Assembly (NCBI GenBank): GCA_902550635.1
Contig: CACCZY010000005.1
Span: 1-47,319, forward strand
Length of the DNA: 47,319 bases
Direction of reading: 5' to 3'
From: an uncultured Pelagibacteraceae bacterium
Lineage (GTDB): Bacteria; Pseudomonadota; Alphaproteobacteria; Pelagibacterales; Pelagibacteraceae
The notes under the pieces are model-generated. The model did no database searches. It was not told the origin of the DNA and saw nothing but the letters and a program-made list of their open reading frames with translations. The translations under genes and the position numbers were made by a program. The number at the start of each line of letters is the position of its first letter. Position 1 is the first letter of the stretch. Positions 39,550 through 46,171 of the stretch are shown piece after piece.

Positions 39550-40322
39550 AAAAAATTAATTTAGCTATTACTGGATGTATGGGCAGAATGGGTCAACAGA
39601 TCATTAAATCTGCGAAATCTGACAAAAATTTTAAAATAGTTGCTCTTACAGAAAATAAAATAATTAATAAAAAAATTCACGGAATTAGACCAAGCCTGAA
39701 TACAGAACAAGCTTTTAAAAAAGCAAATTTAATAATAGATTTTACAGTTCCAAAATGCACTTTTGAAGTTCTTAAAATTGCATCAAAACTAAAAAAAAGA
39801 GTAGTTATTGGAACAACTGGATTTACTAAAAGAGAAGAGAATTTAATTAAAAAATACTCTAAAAAAATACCTATACTTAGAGCAGGAAATATGAGTTTAG
39901 GAATAAATTTATTGATGTATTTAACTGAAATTGCATCAAAGTCTCTTGGAAATAATTTCTTAAGTAAAGTTTTTGAAATTCATCATAAACATAAAAAAGA
40001 CCATCCTTCAGGTACAGCTTTAATGCTCGGTAAAGGCATAGCTGTTGGGAAAAATAAAGACTTTTATAAGCTAATGGGGAAAAAATATTTAAACAAAAAA
40101 ACATTTCCATATGGAGAAAAAATTAATTTTAATTCATTAAGAAAAGGTGAAGTTGTTGGAGAGCATGAAGTAACATTCTCAAGTGGCAAAGAAATAATTA
40201 CATTAAATCACGAAGCATTTGATAGAGCTCTTTATTCAGAAGGAGCATTTACAGCGGCAAAATGGTTAATTAAGAAAAAACCTGGACTTTATTCAATGAG
40301 AGATGTTTTGAATTTCAAATGA
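39546..40322 (+). CDS. dapB: 4-hydroxy-tetrahydrodipicolinate reductase
   Basis: An NAD(P)H-dependent step in the lysine/diaminopimelate pathway, supplying peptidoglycan and protein. The start at 39546 (MKKINLAITGCMGRMGQQI) gives the Rossmann motif GCMGRMG and fits the 258-residue length; an upstream in-frame ATG at 39495 lies inside the small membrane ORF. The catalytic segment is EIHHKHKKDHPSGTA. It overlaps nth by 4 bp. Confidence 0.95.
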   Translation: MKKINLAITGCMGRMGQQIIKSAKSDKNFKIVALTENKIINKKIHGIRPSLNTEQAFKKANLIIDFTVPKCTFEVLKIASKLKKRVVIGTTGFTKREENLIKKYSKKIPILRAGNMSLGINLLMYLTEIASKSLGNNFLSKVFEIHHKHKKDHPSGTALMLGKGIAVGKNKDFYKLMGKKYLNKKTFPYGEKINFNSLRKGEVVGEHEVTFSSGKEIITLNHEAFDRALYSEGAFTAAKWLIKKKPGLYSMRDVLNFK

Positions 40323-40972
40323 ATGAAGTTCAAAGATCTAAAATAATATTAAAAATATTAAATAGAATTTATCCAAAAACACCAATTCCTTTAAAACATA
40401 GAAATAAATTTACTCTTTTAGTTTCCGTGTTGCTATCTGCTCAAACTACTGATGTTAATGTAAATAAAGTTACTAAAAATATTTATCCAAAATACAATGA
40501 ACCTGAACACTTCGTAAAATTAGGAAGAAAAAAAATTGAAAAACTTATTAAAAGTATTGGCATATTCAGAGTTAAAGCAAAAAGTGTTTATTTATTATCA
40601 AAACAATTAATTGAAAAACATAATGGAAAAGTTCCTGATAATTTTGAAGATCTTGAAAAATTACCTGGTGTAGGTCACAAAACAGCCAGTGTAGTTATGT
40701 CGCAAGGTTTTAGTTATCCAGCATTCCCTGTTGATACTCATATACATCGATTAGCTCAAAGATGGGGCCTCACTAATGGCAAAAACGTTATTCAAACTGA
40801 GAAAGACTTAAAGAAATTATTTCCTAAAAAATTCTGGAATAAACTTCATCTTCAAATAATCTATTATGGAAGAGAATATTGTAAAGCCAGAGAATGTTAT
40901 GGTTTAACTTGTAAAATTTGTACTACTTGTTATCCTAATAGAAAATCACCAATAAAAACAAAGAAAGCTTAA
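40319..40972 (+). CDS. nth: Endonuclease III (DNA glycosylase/AP lyase)
   Basis: Removes oxidised pyrimidines and nicks AP sites. The helix-hairpin-helix is LPGVGHKTASVV with catalytic Lys121, and the catalytic Asp139 is in PVDTHIHRLAQRWGL. At 217 residues it is full length. The C-terminal 4Fe-4S loop is atypical: cysteines at 188, 193, 198, 201 and 204, instead of the E. coli spacing C-x6-C-x2-C-x5-C. Four of the five could still bind a cluster. It overlaps dapB by 4 bp and precedes the PfkB kinase by 2 bp. Confidence 0.94.
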   Translation: MNEVQRSKIILKILNRIYPKTPIPLKHRNKFTLLVSVLLSAQTTDVNVNKVTKNIYPKYNEPEHFVKLGRKKIEKLIKSIGIFRVKAKSVYLLSKQLIEKHNGKVPDNFEDLEKLPGVGHKTASVVMSQGFSYPAFPVDTHIHRLAQRWGLTNGKNVIQTEKDLKKLFPKKFWNKLHLQIIYYGREYCKARECYGLTCKICTTCYPNRKSPIKTKKA

Positions 40973-40974
40973 TT

Positions 40975-41904
40975 ATGAAAATTTTAGGAATAGGAAATGC
41001 AATTGTAGATGTTATTTGCAAAGTCGATGATAATTTTATTACTCGAAATGGCTTAACTAAAAGCACAATGAAATTAATTTTTGATGAGACTGAATTTAAA
41101 AAATTATTATCTAATCTTAAAATTGAAAAAACTGTTTCTGGTGGATCAGTAGCAAATTCAATAGTGGGTATATCTCAACTCGGAAATAAAGTAGGATTTA
41201 TAGGAAAAGTATCTGATGATGATCTTGGAAGCAAATATGAAGAAGGATTAAAAAAAGAAAATGTTGAATATTTTTATTCAAAAAAAAAAGAAGAATTACC
41301 AACTGGGACATGTTTAATTTTAGTTACTCCAGACTCTGAAAGAACTATGTGTACATTTTTGGGTACTGCAGGAAAAATTAGTGAAAGCGACGTTAGTTCT
41401 GATGCAATTAAGAAAAGTGAAATAATATTTCTTGAAGGCTATCTTTGGGATGAAGGTGAACCAAAAAAAGCTTTTGATAAAGCAATTAACAGAGCAAACA
41501 AAGTTGCGATGTCATTATCAGATCAATTTTGCGTAGATAGGCATAAATCTCATTTTTTAGATTTAGTGAAAAATAAGTTAGATATTACATTTGCTAATGA
41601 ACAAGAAATTACATCATTAATTGATGCTAAAAACTTTGACGAAGTAATAAGCTTTTCTAAACAACTTGGAAAATTAATAGTACTTACTAGAGGAGAAAAT
41701 GGAGCCATTGCAATAAAGCAAGATGAAGTTGTAGAATGTGGTGTCCAAAAAAACCTTAAGATTGTTGACCTAACTGGTGCTGGCGACCTTTTTGCAGCTG
41801 GTTTTTTACATGGTCATGTAAACAACTTTTCAATTAAAGAAAGTTTAGAAAAAGGAACTGAAATGTCGTCTAAAGTCATTCAACAAATAGGTGCGAGACT
41901 ATAA
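40975..41904 (+). CDS. PfkB-family carbohydrate/nucleoside kinase
   Basis: 309 residues of the ribokinase fold. The N-terminal GIGNAIVDVICKVDD, the glycine-rich VSGGSVANSIVGISQLG and the C-terminal anion-hole/catalytic motif DLTGAGDLFAAGFLHG are clear, with Asp as the base. Similar alphaproteobacterial proteins are annotated as adenosine kinase or sugar kinase; the substrate cannot be fixed from sequence. It is the last gene of the dnaJ-dapB-nth run and converges on the ArfA-like gene with a 2-bp gap. Confidence 0.88.
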   Translation: MKILGIGNAIVDVICKVDDNFITRNGLTKSTMKLIFDETEFKKLLSNLKIEKTVSGGSVANSIVGISQLGNKVGFIGKVSDDDLGSKYEEGLKKENVEYFYSKKKEELPTGTCLILVTPDSERTMCTFLGTAGKISESDVSSDAIKKSEIIFLEGYLWDEGEPKKAFDKAINRANKVAMSLSDQFCVDRHKSHFLDLVKNKLDITFANEQEITSLIDAKNFDEVISFSKQLGKLIVLTRGENGAIAIKQDEVVECGVQKNLKIVDLTGAGDLFAAGFLHGHVNNFSIKESLEKGTEMSSKVIQQIGARL

Positions 41905-41906
41905 AT

Positions 41907-42014
41907 TTATTTTTTCTTTCTAATAAAACTGCCTTTCCCTTTTTTTGGTTTTATAACTCTAGGTCTATATTTTTTTGACATAAGATCTTTTGCTATAAAA
42001 TTTTTTTTCTTCAT
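41907..42014 (-). CDS. arfA: Minimal ArfA-like ribosome-rescue factor
   Basis: A 35-codon frame. Its product contains YRPRVIKPKKGKGSFIRKKK, which lines up with the conserved core of E. coli ArfA ([20 protein letters not shown]), including the KKGKGS[FY]xRK signature. ArfA recruits release factor 2 to ribosomes stalled on mRNAs without a stop codon. The start overlaps the stop of the upstream regulator gene (ATGA), so translation is coupled. This frame has an ordinary TAA stop. The hydrophobic C-terminal tail that makes E. coli ArfA unstable is absent. Similarity rests on about 20 residues, so a ribosomal-protein-like basic peptide is the alternative. Confidence 0.72.
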   Translation of the reverse strand: MKKKNFIAKDLMSKKYRPRVIKPKKGKGSFIRKKK

Positions 42015-42601
42015 AAAAAATAACCATTATCATCACTTAAAATAAATTTATCATCTTTAAAGGTATCAGATATTTTTTTTCTGAGTCTATATACATGAGT
42101 TTCAACAGTATGAGTTTCAATATCATGAGAATATCCCCATACTGTTCTTTGAAGGTCATTAACCTTTTTTGGTAATTTCTCTTTATTTAAAAATAAAATA
42201 ATCTCTATTTCCTTTTCAGTTAACTTTAATTTTTTATTATTAAAAATTATAATCTTTGAATTTATATCTAAATTATAATTTTTTATTCTTATACTAGATT
42301 GAAACTCATACTTATTTTGAATTAAACAGACATTGATTCTATCTATTAATTTGTAAATATTTTCAGGAATAATATTAATTAATAATAATTTTTCTTTTTT
42401 AATTCCAATTTGATTTAACCTCTGAATATCTTCTTCAGCAGTGATAAATATGGTGTTATCTAATTTTTTGTGATTTTTGTTATAATTTTCTTCAAATTCC
42501 TTAATATTAAAATAAATTAATTTATATGAAAAATTATCATTTATTTCATTTAAAATTTCATATATCGGCTTTATATTGATAACGATTACTGACTGATTCA
42601 T
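42011..42601 (-). CDS. Orphan OmpR-type regulator with degenerate receiver
   Basis: 196 residues. The C-terminal winged helix (about 105-196) is a clear OmpR/PhoB DNA-binding domain: LTEKEIEIILFLNK, then LQRTVWGYSHDIETHTVETHVYRLRKKI. The N-terminal 100 residues have receiver-like strand/helix alternation, but the paired acidic residues, the phospho-acceptor Asp and the Lys are not visible, so it is probably not phosphorylated in the usual way. No histidine kinase gene is adjacent. It is coupled to the ArfA-like gene and is divergent from the L,D-transpeptidase with only 13 bp between start codons. Confidence 0.85.
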   Translation of the reverse strand: MNQSVIVINIKPIYEILNEINDNFSYKLIYFNIKEFEENYNKNHKKLDNTIFITAEEDIQRLNQIGIKKEKLLLINIIPENIYKLIDRINVCLIQNKYEFQSSIRIKNYNLDINSKIIIFNNKKLKLTEKEIEIILFLNKEKLPKKVNDLQRTVWGYSHDIETHTVETHVYRLRKKISDTFKDDKFILSDDNGYFL

Positions 42602-42614
42602 AATTTACTAATTT

Positions 42615-43103
42615 ATGTTAATAAAATTAAAAAATAAAGAGAAGTTAATTTTTGATGAATTTGAATTTAAATGCGCAATTGGCAAAAATGGATTAAAAAA
42701 AAACAAAATTGAAGGAGATAAAAGCACTCCTAAAGGAACATTTAGTTTAGGCAAATTATATTATAGACCGGATCGTGTTAAAAAACCAAATACATCTCTA
42801 ACTACTAAAAAAATTACTAGAAATATAGGGTGGTGTGATATTCCAAATAATCAATACTATAATCAAGAAGTTTTATCTCTTAAAAATATTGATAAAGAAA
42901 AATTTTATAGAAACGATAGTAAATATAATTATTTAATTGTTATTAATTACAATAAAAAAAGAATTAAAAATAAAGGCAGTGCAATTTTTATTCACTTAAC
43001 CGAAAATTATGAACCAACTAATGGGTGTATAACTGTAAACAAAAATGATTTTTTAATATTAGTCAAACTAATAAATAAAAAAACATATATTCAATTAAAT
43101 TAA
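42615..43103 (+). CDS. L,D-transpeptidase (YkuD) family protein
   Basis: 162 residues with a YkuD catalytic core: conserved His in IFIHLTENYEPTNGCITV and the nucleophilic Cys in NGCITV, preceded by GDKSTPKGTFSLG and YRPDRVKKP. Members form 3-3 crosslinks in peptidoglycan or attach proteins to it. There is no signal peptide or membrane segment, so export is unexplained; this short form is familiar in alphaproteobacteria. Its 3' end overlaps yggS by 4 bp. Control by the divergent orphan regulator is plausible but unproven. Confidence 0.85.
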   Translation: MLIKLKNKEKLIFDEFEFKCAIGKNGLKKNKIEGDKSTPKGTFSLGKLYYRPDRVKKPNTSLTTKKITRNIGWCDIPNNQYYNQEVLSLKNIDKEKFYRNDSKYNYLIVINYNKKRIKNKGSAIFIHLTENYEPTNGCITVNKNDFLILVKLINKKTYIQLN

Positions 43104-43768
43104 TTTCTAGTTCCAAAAATTTTTGATCCGATTCTTAAATAAGTGGATTTAAATTCAATAGCTTTTAAATAATCACTGGACATACCCATGCTTAACTGGT
43201 CTAATTTTAATTCATCATTTAATTTTTTAGTTTTAATAAAATATTCTTTAGGATCCTTATTCTCTGGAGGTAAACACATCAAACCAATTACATTTAAATT
43301 AAAATCTCTAACTGAAACATTGTATAATTCTTTAAGATTATCTATAGAAATTCCACTTTTTTGATTTTCGTTACCAATATTAACTTGTAAAAAAATTTTA
43401 GGTTTTAAATTATTTTTTTGTTGTTCTTTAGCAATCGTTTCAGCAAGTTTTATATTATCAACAGAATGTAAGTAATCAAAAAAGCCAACTGCAAACTTAA
43501 CTTTGTTTCTCTGAAGTTTTCCAAGCATATGAAGTTTTAATTTTTTATTTTTTTGTTTAGCATTTTGCCATTTGTTTAATGCTTCTTGGACTTTATTCTC
43601 ACCAAAATGTACATGGCCGTGCTCTATTAAAGGTTCAATTTTCTCTAGTTGAAAAGTTTTACTTACAGCTATTATATTTGGAAAATAATTATTTAAATTT
43701 AAACTTGAAATTTTTTTATTTATTTCTGTTTTAATTATAGCTAATTTATTAATAGATTCATGATTCAT
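43100..43768 (-). CDS. PLP homeostasis protein YggS/PLPBP
   Basis: A 222-residue alanine-racemase-like TIM barrel that binds pyridoxal phosphate without known catalysis and helps buffer vitamin B6. The PLP lysine is in IIAVSKTFQLEKI; HFGENKVQEALNKW, HMLGKLQRNKVK and LSMGMSSDYLKAI are family signatures, with the C-terminal LRIGSKIFGTRN. Its start codon lies inside the divergent ThiE-like gene: the two genes overlap by 9 bp at their 5' ends. Confidence 0.93.
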   Translation of the reverse strand: MNHESINKLAIIKTEINKKISSLNLNNYFPNIIAVSKTFQLEKIEPLIEHGHVHFGENKVQEALNKWQNAKQKNKKLKLHMLGKLQRNKVKFAVGFFDYLHSVDNIKLAETIAKEQQKNNLKPKIFLQVNIGNENQKSGISIDNLKELYNVSVRDFNLNVIGLMCLPPENKDPKEYFIKTKKLNDELKLDQLSMGMSSDYLKAIEFKSTYLRIGSKIFGTRN

Positions 43769-44314
43769 AAATTATTTAAAATTTATCACTTTATTGAGAA
43801 ATTTAAAGAAAATGAACTTATAAATCTTAATAAAGATGTAATTGTAATTTTAAGAAATTATAAAAAAGAAATAAGTAAAAAAAATATACTTAAAATAAAA
43901 GATTTTCTAAGAAGAAAAGGAAATAAACTTTATCTTTCTAATAATGTTAAGCTTGCACATGAATTAGTACTTGATGGCGCCTACATACCCTCATTTAACA
44001 AATCAAATAAGCATAATTGTTATAAACTGAGAAAAAATTTTAAAATTATTGGTTCTGCACATAATTTAAGCGAAATTAGAACTAAAGAAATACAAAATTG
44101 TGAAGATATATTTGTAAGTCCATTGTTTAAAACTACATATTATAATAATTTTTTAGGAATTTATAAATTTACTAATCTCACATCAATTACAAAAAGAAAC
44201 ATAATAGCTTTAGGTGGAATTAATAATAATAATTTTAAAAAAATTAATAGAAAATTTATATCAGGTTTTGCTTCTGTTTCTTGGATAAAAAAAAACGGCC
44301 TAAATAAAATTTAG
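43760..44314 (+). CDS. ThiE/TenI-like TIM-barrel protein
   Basis: 184 residues resembling thiamine-phosphate synthase/TenI. Recognisable parts are LVLDGAYIPSF (in place of DGVHLGQ), IIGSAHNLSEI (family IGxSxH), IFVSPLFKTTYYNNFLGIYKF (family vSPvFxT) and IIALGGINNNNF (ALGGI). Several active-site positions of true ThiE are changed, so enzyme activity is doubtful, and a TenI-like or unknown role is as likely. It is divergent from yggS with overlapping starts. Its stop codon lies inside the terminator hairpin at 44292-44322. Confidence 0.7.
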   Translation: MIHKLFKIYHFIEKFKENELINLNKDVIVILRNYKKEISKKNILKIKDFLRRKGNKLYLSNNVKLAHELVLDGAYIPSFNKSNKHNCYKLRKNFKIIGSAHNLSEIRTKEIQNCEDIFVSPLFKTTYYNNFLGIYKFTNLTSITKRNIIALGGINNNNFKKINRKFISGFASVSWIKKNGLNKI

Positions 44315-44322
44315 GCCGTTTT
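44292..44322. terminator. Bidirectional intrinsic terminator between ThiE-like gene and porin
   Basis: A perfect 14-bp stem, AAAACGGCCTAAAT (44292-44305) with ATTTAGGCCGTTTT (44309-44322), closes a 3-base loop. A T-rich run follows on the plus strand and a longer one on the minus strand, so it should end transcription from both sides: the ThiE-like gene, whose last codons it contains, and the strongly expressed porin, 24 bp past its stop. Confidence 0.92.
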
Positions 44323-44345
44323 AAATATTTTAACTTCTTACTAAA

Positions 44346-45356
44346 TTAGAACGAGAATGAAACGTTAACTTCAGACAGTTCTGACTCAGTATTATTCACG
44401 AAGTTAGGATTGTCTGTTTCTGTTCTTTGAACTTTAACAGCCATGCTACCCATTGTGTAAGCAGCTTGGATAGAATCAATGTCAACATCAACTGTGTTAG
44501 CATCATTACTATCAGCTTCCTTGTTATCTTCATGTGTACCGTAAGAGATTGTTAAATTGTCATTTACGTTAAACGCAATTGACATACCTTCTCCAGTATA
44601 GTCAGCACCTGCAGATGCAGCAGCACCATCGTTGTGCTCCCATTCTGCATAACCAAGAGAGAACGCACCAGCACTATATACAGCTGAAATAACTGAGTTT
44701 TTCTGATCGTTTCTAGTAGTTAAGATTGAAGATAGTTCTTCATGACCAATTTTAAGAGTTAAACCACCCATGCTAGCATCAATACCAACTGCTAAACCAC
44801 TATCAAAAGTAGATCTTGCAATAGTAGCAGCTTGGCCTCCATCAGCAACACCTGGCGCTGAATCGTAGTCAACCATAGCTTGGATTGAAGCACCGCCTAA
44901 ATCAAGAGCAGCTGTTTTGTAAGATATTGAACCATCGTTAGTAGCATCACCAACAATAGAAGCAACGTTAGTGTGACCGTCTGCGTCACTAGTTTCTTCC
45001 CATGCTGTTGGTAAAGTATCATCTAAACCTCTAACAAATGAACCAGCGATTTGGTTGAACTGTACAGTTCCCATATCACCTAATCCAATTGTTAATTGTG
45101 CAGATGAAGCAGTGTTGTTATTACCTGTATCAACAGCTGTACTTACTGTCCAACCATTGTCCAGTTCTCCACTTGCAGAAAATGACATTCCAACGTCAGC
45201 AGATATACCTGCCGCAGCTGAAGCATTTGCTGTAGCTTGACCTGAAGTGTATGAAACACTAGAGTCACCAGTGAAGCTTAACTCAGCAGATTGTGCTGAA
45301 AAAGCAGCTAGCGATCCAGCTAATGCTGATACACCTAGTTTTTTAAGTTTATTCAT
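44346..45356 (-). CDS. Major outer membrane porin
   Basis: 336 residues. A signal peptide (MNKLKKLGVSALAGSLAAFS, probable cut after Ala24) precedes a beta-barrel rich in Gly, Ser, Ala, Thr and Asp with alternating hydrophobic strands, and the last residue is Phe (NVSFSF), the usual signal for the outer membrane assembly machine. It is a general-diffusion-type porin of alphaproteobacterial style; solute preference is unknown. The base composition is visibly richer in G+C than neighbours, and the Shine-Dalgarno (AAGGAGT) is strong, both expected for one of the cell's most abundant proteins. A dedicated terminator follows. Confidence 0.88.
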   Translation of the reverse strand: MNKLKKLGVSALAGSLAAFSAQSAELSFTGDSSVSYTSGQATANASAAAGISADVGMSFSASGELDNGWTVSTAVDTGNNNTASSAQLTIGLGDMGTVQFNQIAGSFVRGLDDTLPTAWEETSDADGHTNVASIVGDATNDGSISYKTAALDLGGASIQAMVDYDSAPGVADGGQAATIARSTFDSGLAVGIDASMGGLTLKIGHEELSSILTTRNDQKNSVISAVYSAGAFSLGYAEWEHNDGAAASAGADYTGEGMSIAFNVNDNLTISYGTHEDNKEADSNDANTVDVDIDSIQAAYTMGSMAVKVQRTETDNPNFVNNTESELSEVNVSFSF

Positions 45357-45532
45357 AATTACTCCTTTTTTTTATTCATATATGAATGGCAGATATTTAT
45401 TTTAAAAATTAAGAAAAATACCCTAAAAAGCCTTTATAATTGAATATTTTTACAATTTGTTGCAAAAATGCAACATATTTTAATCATTTGTTAGTTGTGC
45501 AAGTTTGTTGAATTAGTTTAAACATAAAATTT
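45357..45532. promoter_or_regulatory. Porin/DUF3576 divergent control region
   Basis: This 176-bp spacer is the longest gene-free stretch in the window. On the porin side it holds a strong Shine-Dalgarno next to the ATG and a perfect 14-bp palindrome ATTCATATATGAAT at 45374-45387 that would lie in the 5' leader. Further up is an inverted repeat GTTGCA-AAAA-TGCAAC at 45459-45474, and a minus-strand TATAAA (forward TTTATA at 45433-45438) that could be the porin -10. I see no small ORF and no clear -35. Confidence 0.5.
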
Positions 45533-46117
45533 ATGAATTTATTTAAAAAATTAGCAATTATTCCTATTTTTTTTATATTTTTACTTAATTCTTGTGGTGG
45601 AAAAAAAATATGGGACCCATCTCCAGCTTCAGAAACACCACATCAAGCTGATGAAAGAGTAAGAAGAAACATAGAAGAAGGTAAAGGAATAAAGTTGTTG
45701 CGAACTGGAGAAAATAAAGGTGGAACAGTAATGTTTGCTTCAGCAAATCCACTTTGGAAAGCTACAATGGATACTTTAGATTTTATGATTTTAAGTAGCG
45801 CTGATTATGGTGGAGGAATAATTATTACGGATTGGTACAGTGAACAATATAATAACGAGGCTATAAAGGTTACAGTTAGATTTCTATCAGATGAAATTAG
45901 ATCAGATTCTTTAAAAATTTTTGTTCATAAAAAAATATGTGATAACAATAATAAATGTAAAGTTCAAAAATTACAAAACAACATGCCTGATGAACTTAGA
46001 TTAGCAATTTTAAAAAGAGCAGTTTTAATTGAAAAAGATATACTTAAAAAAAGAAGAAAAGAATTCAATAAAAAATATCCTAGATTAGGCGACAAAGCTA
46101 AAACACTGGGTAATTAA
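45533..46117 (+). CDS. DUF3576 lipoprotein
   Basis: 194 residues with a lipoprotein signal (MNLFKKLAIIPIFFIFLLNSC, lipid on Cys21) and a single DUF3576 domain including the ASANPLWKATMDTLDFMILSS segment, GGIIITDWYSE and an Arg-rich C-terminal tail. The family is essentially alphaproteobacterial and has no assigned function. It usually precedes leuS and the LPS-assembly lipoprotein gene lptE, so a role in the outer membrane is a reasonable guess. leuS starts 54 bp later. Confidence 0.88.
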   Translation: MNLFKKLAIIPIFFIFLLNSCGGKKIWDPSPASETPHQADERVRRNIEEGKGIKLLRTGENKGGTVMFASANPLWKATMDTLDFMILSSADYGGGIIITDWYSEQYNNEAIKVTVRFLSDEIRSDSLKIFVHKKICDNNNKCKVQKLQNNMPDELRLAILKRAVLIEKDILKKRRKEFNKKYPRLGDKAKTLGN

Positions 46118-46171
46118 AACAAATTAAATTATTGAGTTAATTTTTTTATTTTTGCAAAGGTATAATCATTT

